This document shows positions 1 through 6,024 of a stretch of DNA of 7,017 nt, in pieces (position 1 is the stretch's first letter; every line of letters starts with the position of its first letter). Under the pieces are notes generated by a model, which worked only from the letters and a program-made list of their open reading frames with translations, was not told the origin of the DNA and ran no database searches. The translations under genes and the position numbers were made by a program. Origin of the DNA: Dactylosporangium aurantiacum (GTDB taxonomy: Bacteria; Actinomycetota; Actinomycetes; Mycobacteriales; Micromonosporaceae). The DNA lies in the NCBI RefSeq assembly GCF_000716715.1, contig NZ_JNYJ01000104.1:1-7017 (forward strand), in the 5' to 3' direction.

Positions 1-99
1 CTGGTGCAGCTGGTCCAGCGCCTCCTGCTCGTGACCGGCCTCAGCGTGGCTGTAGTCCAGGCCGTTGTCGCCGTGGTCGCCGCTGTCCCACTCGCTCAT
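1..99 (-). CDS. N-terminus of an unrecognised acidic protein (partial)
   Basis: An ATG on the minus strand opens a frame that stays open to the left window edge (33 codons). It begins MSEWDSGDHGDNGLDYSHAE and ends in a helical-looking Glu/Gln/Leu stretch. The segment is rich in Asp, Gly, His and Glu, with no signal peptide or membrane segment, so it looks cytoplasmic or exported by a non-classical route. A G-rich Shine-Dalgarno-like stretch (GGGGGA) lies 4 nt before the ATG. Codons end mostly in G or C, as expected for a coding frame in this genome. It points away from the membrane gene pair, across a divergent intergenic region. I do not recognise the family; too little of the protein is visible to assign a role. 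Confidence 0.7.
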   Translation of the reverse strand, partial: MSEWDSGDHGDNGLDYSHAEAGHEQEALDQLHQ

Positions 100-144
100 T
101 ACATCCCCCAGCTCATTGGTGTGATCGTGTTGCTGTTGTCGTAG

Positions 145-172
145 ACGTTAGGCAATCTCGAAAAGCATTGAA
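145..172 (-). promoter_or_regulatory. Possible promoter of the leftward partial gene
   Basis: On the minus strand TAACGT (150-145) fits the actinobacterial TANNNT -10 pattern. TTCAAT (172-167) lies 16 nt upstream and matches a TTGACA -35 at only three positions. Both fall in the AT-richer part of the intergenic region, about 45 nt upstream of the ATG at 99, leaving room for a leader with the Shine-Dalgarno sequence. The match is weak and rests on position and composition. Confidence 0.3.
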
Positions 173-261
173 TCCCCCAAACGTGCCACGGCCCAGCGCA
201 ATGCAAGGTAGGCGACAGTCGCGAACCGCGCGACCCCGCCGGCCGTGTCACCGGGCAGCTG

Positions 262-287
262 GGGGCACCGTTCGAACCCGGTGTCCC
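262..287. other. GC-rich hairpin between divergent genes
   Basis: GGGGCACCG (262-270) pairs with CGGTGTCCC (279-287) as a 9-bp stem with one G-U pair, closing an 8-nt loop, TTCGAACC. No T-tract follows on either strand, so it is not a canonical terminator. The loop side contains the palindrome GTTCGAAC (270-277), so a protein-binding site is an alternative. It lies about 100 bp upstream of the proposed start of the membrane-protein pair. Confidence 0.4.
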
Positions 288-375
288 TGGTGTCGTCAAC
301 CCCTCACAAGGCCGGTACCCAGCCCGGAACATACCGCGCGGCGGGCCCGGAGCAGGCGCTCCCGGCCCGCCGCAT

Positions 376-391
376 TACGCTGTCGGCCGTG
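376..391 (+). promoter_or_regulatory. Candidate leaderless promoter: -10 TACGCT, start GTG at 389
   Basis: TACGCT (376-381) matches the TANNNT -10 element that dominates actinobacterial promoters. It ends 7 nt before the GTG at 389, the usual distance from a -10 to the transcription start. There is no Shine-Dalgarno sequence before this GTG. A transcript beginning at the start codon itself (leaderless) would explain both facts. No convincing -35 is visible at the right spacing, which is common in this phylum. Confidence 0.45.
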
Positions 392-754
392 ATCGGGCCT
401 CTGGCAGTCGCCATCTCCGTGCTGTCGCTCGCCCTGGCGGCCTGGGCGTTCGTGGAGTTCTTCCGGCACCGCGCCCCGACCCGCCCGCTCTTCCAGGGCC
501 TCGCCGTGGTCGGGGTCCTCGTGCTGGTGCAGGTGGTCGCGCTCGTCGTCGGCCTGGCCCGCGGCGGCGGCCCGGACGACGGCGGCCTCGTCGTCACCCT
601 CGTCGGGTACATGTTGACGGCGCTGCTGCTCCCGCCGGCCGGTGCGGTCCTCGCCCGGATGGAACCGACCCGGTGGGGTTCGCTGCTCATCGGCAGCGCC
701 GCCGTCATCGTGCCCGTGCTCATCCTGCGACTGGGACAGATCTGGAATGGCTGA
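389..754 (+). CDS. Small four-helix integral membrane protein, unknown function
   Basis: A 121-residue hydrophobic protein beginning MIGPLAVAIS. Four membrane helices are visible at about residues 3-25, 35-56, 66-88 and 95-117. They are joined by short loops: a basic one after helix 1 (RHRAPTR) and a Gly/Asp-rich one after helix 2. No catalytic motif or metal site stands out. I chose the GTG at 389 because the first helix starts immediately after it and a -10 element is correctly placed for leaderless transcription; the frame is open back to a GTG at 245, but that extension is hydrophilic and less codon-biased. The gene overlaps the next one by 8 nt (ATGGCTGA), so the two are probably co-translated and may form one complex. 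The family is not recognised and no transport or enzymatic role can be claimed. Confidence 0.75.
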   Translation: MIGPLAVAISVLSLALAAWAFVEFFRHRAPTRPLFQGLAVVGVLVLVQVVALVVGLARGGGPDDGGLVVTLVGYMLTALLLPPAGAVLARMEPTRWGSLLIGSAAVIVPVLILRLGQIWNG

Positions 755-1172
755 CGACGACAACGGCCGGCTGCACCGCGGACCCGGCCGGGTCCTGGTC
801 GCGATCTACGGGGTGTTCGCCCTGGCCGCGACCGCCCGCGCGGGCGTGCAGATCGCCACGAAGTTCGGCGAGGCGCCCCTGGCGTACTCACTGTCGGCGC
901 TGGCCGCCGCCGTCTACGTGGTGGCGACCGTCGCCCTGGCCCGCGGCGCCCGCCGCCTCGCCCTGGCCGCCTGCGGCTTCGAGCTGCTCGGCGTGCTGAC
1001 CGTCGGCACGCTCAGCGTGGTGGACGCCGCCGCCTTCCCCGACGCCACCGTCTGGTCCGACTACGGGCAGGGGTACGGCTACGTCCCGCTCGTCCTGCCG
1101 GTCGTCGGCCTGTGGTGGCTGCTGCGCGGCCGCCGCCCCGGCGCGCCGGGCCGGGCCGGCGAGGCCGGCTAG
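747..1172 (+). CDS. Small four-helix integral membrane protein, unknown function
   Basis: A 141-residue protein beginning MADDDNGRLHRGPGR, a hydrophilic cytoplasmic-looking N-terminus. Helices follow at about residues 15-37, 45-66, 70-92 and 110-128. A polar loop (residues 93-109, with aromatic and Asp residues around VWSDYGQGYGY) lies between helices 3 and 4. The tail is Arg/Gly/Pro-rich, as expected for a cytoplasmic end. The ATG at 747 overlaps the upstream gene's stop by 8 nt and is preceded by GGGACAG at suitable spacing. Earlier in-frame starts would lie inside the upstream gene and encode non-hydrophobic sequence. Its stop codon shares bases with the stop of dnaE2 on the other strand. 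No family is recognised; the pair with the preceding gene suggests a joint membrane role. Confidence 0.82.
   Translation: MADDDNGRLHRGPGRVLVAIYGVFALAATARAGVQIATKFGEAPLAYSLSALAAAVYVVATVALARGARRLALAACGFELLGVLTVGTLSVVDAAAFPDATVWSDYGQGYGYVPLVLPVVGLWWLLRGRRPGAPGRAGEAG
1155..1169. terminator. Weak candidate bidirectional hairpin at convergent gene ends
   Basis: GCCGGC, a 3-nt GAG spacer and a second GCCGGC form a 6-bp GC-only hairpin directly before the stop of the plus-strand gene and at the very end of dnaE2. A 14-bp perfect palindrome, CCCGGCGCGCCGGG, lies just upstream at 1137-1150. Neither is followed by a T-tract, and both are inside coding sequence, so this may simply reflect GC-rich codons. 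It is the only terminator-like structure where two transcription units collide with no spacer. Confidence 0.25.
1169..1172. other. CTAG shared by the stop codons of two convergent genes
   Basis: The plus-strand membrane-protein gene ends in TAG at 1170-1172. dnaE2 on the minus strand ends in TAG at 1171-1169. The palindrome CTAG therefore supplies both stop codons, and the two genes overlap by 4 bp. No non-coding sequence remains for separate terminators, so each transcript must run into, or end inside, the opposite gene. Confidence 0.85.
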
Positions 1173-4100
1173 CGGAAGTCGCGGGACGCCGGACGGACCG
1201 GCAGGCGCAGCACCGCCAGGTGGTCGGCGCGCAGGTTGAGCACGCCCTCGGCCTTCTCCAGCACCCCGCGCACCACCATCGCGCCGGCGGTGCGGGCGAC
1301 CCGGCGGTGCCGCTGCCACAGCCCGGGCGTGCAGGTGACGTTGAGCATGCCGGTCTCGTCCTCCAGGTTGATGAACGTGACCCCACCCGCGGTCGCCGGG
1401 CGCTGCCGGTGCGTGACGATCCCGCCGACGGACACCCTGCGGCCCGGTTCGACGTCGTGCAGCCGCCGCACGGACAGCGCGCCGATCCGGTCGAGGTACT
1501 CCCGGGCGAACTGCGCCGGGTGCGCGTCCGGGGCCAGGCCGGTCGCCCACACGTCGGCGACCATGCGTTCCACGGCGTCCATGCCCGGCAGCATCGGCGC
1601 CTCCAGGCCACCGGTCGTGCCCGGCAGCCGGCCCGCCGTCTCCTGCGCCGCGGCGCCCGCCGCCCACAGCGCCTCCCGCCGGCTGAGCCCGAGGCTCGCG
1701 AACGCGTCCGCCGTGGCCAGGGCCTCCAGGTGGGCGGTGCTCAGCCGGGCCCGGCGGGCCACGTCGCTCATGGAGGTGTACGTGCCGCGCCCCGCCGCGA
1801 TCCGTTCCGCGACCTCGTCGCCCAGCGACCGCACCGCGGACAGCCCGAGCCGCACGACCGGCCCGCCGCGGCCCCACCCGGACGGCCCGGCGCCCGGCGT
1901 CTCCCCCGGGACCGGGTCCTCCAGGGTCGCCTTCGCCGCGCTCAGGTTCACGTCGGGGCGCCGGACGGTGACCCCGTGCCGGCGGGCGTCGTCGACCAGC
2001 GACTGCGGCGAGTAGAACCCCATCGGCTGGGCGTTGAGCAGCGCCGCGCAGAACGCCGCCGGGTGGTACCGCTTCAGCCACGCGCTCGCGTACACCAGGT
2101 ACGCGAAGCTCATCGCGTGGCTCTCCGGGAACCCGTAGTTGGCGAACGCGGCGAGCTTGTCGAACAGGTCGTCGGCGAGGGCGCCGGTGATCCCGTTGGC
2201 CGCCATCCCCTCGTACAGACGCCGCCGGATGCGGCCCATGCGCTCCATCGAGCGTTTCGAGCCCATGGCACGGCGCAGCTCATCGGACTCGGCGGGGGTG
2301 AAGCCGGCCACGTCGATCGCCATCTGCATCAGCTGCTCCTGGAACAGCGGCACGCCCTTCGTCTTCTCCAGGGACCGCTCCAGCAGCGGATGCGGGTAGG
2401 TGACCCGCTCCTGACCGTTCTTGCGGCGGATGTACGGATGCACCGAACCGCCCTGGATCGGGCCGGGCCGGATCAGCGCGACCTCGACGACCAGGTCGTA
2501 GAACTCGCGGGGCTTCAGCCTGGGCAGGGTCGCCATCTGCGCGCGGCTCTCCACCTGGAACACCCCGACGGAGTCGGCCCGGCACAGCATGTCGTACACC
2601 TCCGGGTCGTCCAGCGGCATCGTGGAGATGTCCAGCTCGCCGCCGATCATCTCGAACGCGTACCGCAGCGCCGACAGCATGCCCAGCCCCAGCAGGTCGA
2701 ACTTGACCAGCCCGACGGAGGCGCAGTCGTCCTTGTCCCACTGCAGGACCGTGCGGCCCGGCATCCTGGCGTGCTCGACGGGGCACACCTCGATCACCGG
2801 CCGGTCGCAGATGACCATGCCGCCGGAGTGGATGCCCAGGTGCCGGGGGAACGTGAGCAGCGCGTTGGCGTGCTCGACCACCTGCCGCGGGATGTCGTCG
2901 TGGTCGCCGTCCTCCAGCGCGCCCCACCGTTCGACCTGCCTGCTCCACGCGTCCTGCTGCCCCGGGGAGTGCCCGAACGCCTTGGCCATGTCCCGCACCG
3001 CGGACTTCGGCCGGTACGAGATGACGTTGGCGACCTGGGCGGTGTACCGGCGGCCGTACTTCGCGTAGACGTGCTGGATGACCTTCTCCCGCTGGTCGGA
3101 CTCGATGTCGACGTCGATGTCGGGCGGCCCGTCGCGCTCCGGGGACAGGAACCGCTCGAACAGCAGCCCCCACTTGACGGCGTCGACGTTGGTGATGCCG
3201 AGCGCGAAGCAGACCGCCGAGTTCGCCGCGGAGCCGCGCCCCTGGCAGTAGATGTCGTTCTCCCGGCAGAACGTGACGATGTCGTACACGACGAGGAAGT
3301 AGCCGGGGAAGTTCAGCTCCTCGATGAGCGCCAGCTCGTGCGCCAGCTGGGCGTGCGCCCGGTCGTTGCCGCGGTACCGCTCGGCGGCCTTCGTCATCGT
3401 CAGGTGCCGCAGCCAGTCCATCTCCGACATGCCGGGCACCGGCACCGGGTAGTCCGGCAGCCGGGGCGCGACGAGCTGCAGGTCGAACGCGAGCTGCTCG
3501 CCGAACCGCGCGGCGTTCGCGACGGCGCCCGGCCAGGCCGCGAACCGGGCCGCCATCTCCGCGCCGGAGCGCAGGTGGGCGGTGCCGGCCGCGGGCAGCC
3601 AGCCGTCGATGTCGTCGAGGCTGCGCCGGGCCCGCACGGCGGCCAGGGCGGTCGCCAGCCGCCGGCGGCCCGGGGTCGCGTAGTGCACGTTGTTCGTGGC
3701 GACGACCGGCAGGCCCCTGGCCCGCGCCAGGCCGGCGAGGGCGTCGTTGCGTTCGTCGTCCTCCGGGCCGCCGTGCGAGGTCAGCTCCACCGCCACCGAC
3801 CCGGCGCCGAACAGGTGCGTGAGGCGGTCCAGCTCCCGTCCCGCCGCGTCCGTGCCGTGCTCCAGCAGCGCCGCCGGCACGTGCCCCTTGCGGCAGCCGG
3901 TGAGGATCAGCGCGTGGTCGCGCAGGGTCGCGGCGACCTCCTCCAGGTCGTACACCGGCCGGCCCTTCTCGCCGCCGCGCAGGTGGGCCTCGCTGATGGT
4001 GCGCGACAGCCGCGCGTACCCCTCCGGGCCCCTGGCGAGGACGAGCAGGTGCCGCCCCCGCGGGTCGGGCTCGCCCTGCTGCGGACCGGGCAGCCCCAGC

Positions 4101-4483
4101 GACAGCTCCGCCCCGAACACCGTGCGGAGGTCCAGCTCCCGGGCGGCCTCGGCGAAACGGACCACGCCGTAGAAGCCGTCGTGGTCGGTGATCGCGACCG
4201 CGGACAGGCCGAGCCGGGCCGCGGCCTCGGCGAGCTCCTCGGGGTGGCTGGCGCCGTCGAGGAAGCTGAAGTTCGTGTGGCAGTGCAGCTCCGCGTACGG
4301 CACCGCGCCGGGGTCGCGTTCCAGCTCCGGCGGTGCGGTGTACCCGGGGCGTCTGCGGGTCCAGGCGGGGGCGTCGCCGCCGTCGCCGTCGTCGGCGGCC
4401 AGGACGTCGGGGTGGAAGCCGGCGGGTCCGCTGAGGCGGCGTTCCAGCTCCCGCCACGGGATGTCGGGGTTGGTGAATCCCAT
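1169..4483 (-). CDS. dnaE2: Error-prone DNA polymerase DnaE2 (ImuC), C-family
   Basis: A full-length 1104-residue C-family polymerase alpha subunit. In other bacteria DnaE2 performs damage-induced mutagenic lesion bypass together with ImuA/ImuA' and ImuB. The N-terminal PHP domain (about 60-270) has HCH at 67-69, D76, ITDHDG at 98-103, E126, H145, C197 and H267. The usual Asp before that last His is Asn (N265). The palm carries GRGSAANS (415-422) and the catalytic triad: D455 and D457 in PDIDVD, and D596 in KFDLLGL. GSKRSMERM (741-749) and the fingers follow, then a helix-hairpin-helix region (about 895-935) and a C-terminal OB fold (about 1016-1090). EAPMLPGM at 961-968 sits where replicative DnaE has its clamp-binding motif and looks degenerate. 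The ATG at 4483 shares one base with the imuB stop (TGATG). No strong Shine-Dalgarno sequence is present, so translation probably depends on coupling to imuB. Confidence 0.97.
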   Translation of the reverse strand: MGFTNPDIPWRELERRLSGPAGFHPDVLAADDGDGGDAPAWTRRRPGYTAPPELERDPGAVPYAELHCHTNFSFLDGASHPEELAEAAARLGLSAVAITDHDGFYGVVRFAEAARELDLRTVFGAELSLGLPGPQQGEPDPRGRHLLVLARGPEGYARLSRTISEAHLRGGEKGRPVYDLEEVAATLRDHALILTGCRKGHVPAALLEHGTDAAGRELDRLTHLFGAGSVAVELTSHGGPEDDERNDALAGLARARGLPVVATNNVHYATPGRRRLATALAAVRARRSLDDIDGWLPAAGTAHLRSGAEMAARFAAWPGAVANAARFGEQLAFDLQLVAPRLPDYPVPVPGMSEMDWLRHLTMTKAAERYRGNDRAHAQLAHELALIEELNFPGYFLVVYDIVTFCRENDIYCQGRGSAANSAVCFALGITNVDAVKWGLLFERFLSPERDGPPDIDVDIESDQREKVIQHVYAKYGRRYTAQVANVISYRPKSAVRDMAKAFGHSPGQQDAWSRQVERWGALEDGDHDDIPRQVVEHANALLTFPRHLGIHSGGMVICDRPVIEVCPVEHARMPGRTVLQWDKDDCASVGLVKFDLLGLGMLSALRYAFEMIGGELDISTMPLDDPEVYDMLCRADSVGVFQVESRAQMATLPRLKPREFYDLVVEVALIRPGPIQGGSVHPYIRRKNGQERVTYPHPLLERSLEKTKGVPLFQEQLMQMAIDVAGFTPAESDELRRAMGSKRSMERMGRIRRRLYEGMAANGITGALADDLFDKLAAFANYGFPESHAMSFAYLVYASAWLKRYHPAAFCAALLNAQPMGFYSPQSLVDDARRHGVTVRRPDVNLSAAKATLEDPVPGETPGAGPSGWGRGGPVVRLGLSAVRSLGDEVAERIAAGRGTYTSMSDVARRARLSTAHLEALATADAFASLGLSRREALWAAGAAAQETAGRLPGTTGGLEAPMLPGMDAVERMVADVWATGLAPDAHPAQFAREYLDRIGALSVRRLHDVEPGRRVSVGGIVTHRQRPATAGGVTFINLEDETGMLNVTCTPGLWQRHRRVARTAGAMVVRGVLEKAEGVLNLRADHLAVLRLPVRPASRDFR

Positions 4484-6024
4484 CAGTCGTACAGCGCTTC
4501 CACGTGCCAGGTGCCTTCCTCGAGGACGGCCAGGATCGCCTGGTCGTCGGCGAGCTGGAGCTGGAACCGGGCGCGGCGGCGGGCCTCGCCGTCGTCCCAC
4601 CAGCGTTCGTCGGCCGGCCACGGCCCGGCCCACGCGACCACGCCGACCGGCTGGCCGTCGCCGATCCGTACGGTCGCGGGCGCGCCGCTGAGCTCCAGGC
4701 GCCCGCTGACCCGGACCGTGCGCCCGTCGCCGTCCAGCACCTCCGCGGGCAGCGGCTCCGGGTACACGGTCGCCGGCGACGGGGACGGCAGCCGCCCCGG
4801 CCACGGCGCGTCGGTGCCCTGCGCGACCCGTTCGTCGCCGAACGCCACGAGCCGGATCCGGCTGCTGTCGGCGCGCCCGCCGTCGAGGACGGCGGTGAGG
4901 ACCGCGTCGGGTCCCAGCAGGCCCTGGACGCGGGTGAGGGCCCGGTGGGCGCGGTCGCGCTCGTCGCCGGCCTCGCCCCACAGGCCGGGCTGGAGGCCGA
5001 GGTGCTCGACGACGCCCTCAGGGATCAGCCGCAGCCGCGCTATCGCGCCGTTGGGCCTGGTGGTGTCGCTGTTCTTGCCGGTGCCGGTGAGCCAGCCGTC
5101 GAGCTGCCAGCGGAGGCGGTCGGCGATCGCGTTCACGCTCAGCAGCCCGTCGTGCCGCCAGGTCCGCAGCAGCTCCTGCCCGGTGACGGTGGTCGCCTCG
5201 ATGCCGAGCCGGGTGCAGGCCAGCCCGTGCGCGCCGAGCCGCTCGTGCAGCCGCTCCGCGAGGGCCCGGGCCGCGAACGCGGCGGCGTCGACCCGCTCGA
5301 CCGGCTCGTCGAACGTCTCGGTCACGTCGAGGTCCGGCGGCGGCCGGCGCGGGGCGAGCGGCCGCTCGTCGTTGCCGCCGGCGAGCCGGTGCGCGAGTGC
5401 CGCGTCGAACCCGAACCGCGCCAGCACGTCCGGCCCCGGCAGCGCCGCGAACTCGGCCAGGGTGTGGATCCCGAGCCGCCGCAGCAGGTCGGCGAGCGCG
5501 GGCCGGCCGAGCGCGGTGATGCTGAGGTCCGCCAGGAACGCCGCGGTCTCCCCCGGTGGCACGAGCACCCCGGCCCGCGCCGCGAGCCCCGCCGCGAACG
5601 TCCCCTCGGCCACGCCGACCTGCGCCTCCACGTCGCAGCGCTGCGCGATGTGCTCGACGATCCGCTCGGCGGCGACGGCCTCGCCGCCGTAGTACCGGGC
5701 TGGCCCGCGGGCCGCGAGCGCGCACGCCCCGGGCCGCAGCGTCTCCACCCCGGGCGCGAGCTCCTCGACCGCCGCGAGCACCGGCTCGAACGCCCGCATG
5801 TCCCGCCCGGGGTCGTGCTCCAGCACGATGAGGTGCGGGCACCGCCCCTGCGCCTCCCGTTTGCGCAGCCCGCGCCGCACCCCTTCGGCCCGCGCCGCGG
5901 GCGACGTGGCGAGGACCCGGTTGGCGTGCAGCACCGCCACCGGCTCGTCCGCCGGGTACCCGTCCACGATCTCGGCCGCGATCACCGGCCAGTCGGGGCA
6001 CCACACCACGATCGTGCGCAGCAT
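4483..6024 (-). CDS. imuB: ImuB, catalytically inactive Y-family polymerase homologue (mutasome hub)
   Basis: A 513-residue Y-family (UmuC/DinB-like) protein. The family's first catalytic Asp is replaced: IVVWCPDWPV has Cys9 where polymerases have Asp. The S-[IL]-D-E motif is replaced by ALAA at about 102-105, so polymerase activity is not expected. A little-finger-like region follows (about 230-340). QPGLWG at 345-350 (nt 4992-4975) matches the beta-clamp motif pattern known from mycobacterial ImuB (QLPLWG). The C-terminal part (about 350-513) corresponds to the region that in mycobacteria contacts ImuA' and DnaE2. I chose the ATG at 6024, which overlaps the upstream stop as TGATG. Three GTG codons lie in frame just before it (6033, 6030, 6027), and GGGGGAG at 6042-6036 suits 6030 or 6027 slightly better by spacing, so the start is uncertain by up to three residues. 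Confidence 0.95.
   Translation of the reverse strand: MLRTIVVWCPDWPVIAAEIVDGYPADEPVAVLHANRVLATSPAARAEGVRRGLRKREAQGRCPHLIVLEHDPGRDMRAFEPVLAAVEELAPGVETLRPGACALAARGPARYYGGEAVAAERIVEHIAQRCDVEAQVGVAEGTFAAGLAARAGVLVPPGETAAFLADLSITALGRPALADLLRRLGIHTLAEFAALPGPDVLARFGFDAALAHRLAGGNDERPLAPRRPPPDLDVTETFDEPVERVDAAAFAARALAERLHERLGAHGLACTRLGIEATTVTGQELLRTWRHDGLLSVNAIADRLRWQLDGWLTGTGKNSDTTRPNGAIARLRLIPEGVVEHLGLQPGLWGEAGDERDRAHRALTRVQGLLGPDAVLTAVLDGGRADSSRIRLVAFGDERVAQGTDAPWPGRLPSPSPATVYPEPLPAEVLDGDGRTVRVSGRLELSGAPATVRIGDGQPVGVVAWAGPWPADERWWDDGEARRRARFQLQLADDQAILAVLEEGTWHVEALYD

Larger units (their letters stand above)
100..388. other. Divergent intergenic region
   Basis: This stretch separates the leftward partial gene from the rightward membrane-protein pair. 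The part nearest the leftward gene (about 105-180) is clearly less GC-rich than the rest of the window, as expected for promoter DNA. It holds a possible minus-strand promoter, a GC hairpin at 262-287 and a leaderless-type plus-strand -10 at 376-381. A GTG at 245 opens the rightward frame early, but codons 245-388 use A/T third positions more often (8 of 48) and encode no recognisable domain, so I treat them as non-coding. I see no tRNA or small-RNA gene here. Confidence 0.6.

Noticed and set aside
97..104. Minimal upstream start-stop (ATG TAA) overlapping the start of the leftward gene
   Set aside because: The G-rich ribosome site directly abuts this ATG and is correctly spaced only for the downstream ATG, so the start-stop is probably incidental. 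The longer frame that ends at the same TAA (from 332) has no domain and poor codon bias.
270..277. GTTCGAAC as a possible LexA/SOS box
   Set aside because: The Gram-positive and mycobacterial SOS box is GAAC-N4-GTTC. Here the half-sites are adjacent and in the opposite order, and the site is not upstream of the mutasome operon.
262..292. tRNA-like T-arm (GTTCGAACC)
   Set aside because: With the T-loop in register the 5-bp T-stem does not pair, and no acceptor, D-arm or anticodon arm can be drawn around it on either strand.
245..388. N-terminal extension of the first membrane protein from GTG 245
   Set aside because: The extension is hydrophilic and less codon-biased, and precedes a well-placed -10 and GTG at 376-391. 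Kept only as an alternative start.
888..2081. A 397-codon minus-strand frame spanning the membrane gene and the dnaE2 3' end
   Set aside because: Arg/Gly/Ala-rich low-complexity translation typical of an out-of-frame reading of GC-rich coding DNA; it is out of frame with dnaE2 and antisense to the membrane-protein gene.
1112..5692. A 1526-codon open frame on the plus strand, antisense to dnaE2 and imuB
   Set aside because: Its first codon positions align with the third positions of the real genes, which are almost always G or C, so stop codons (all starting with T) rarely arise. The protein has no recognisable domain, while the minus strand encodes unmistakable DnaE2 and ImuB.
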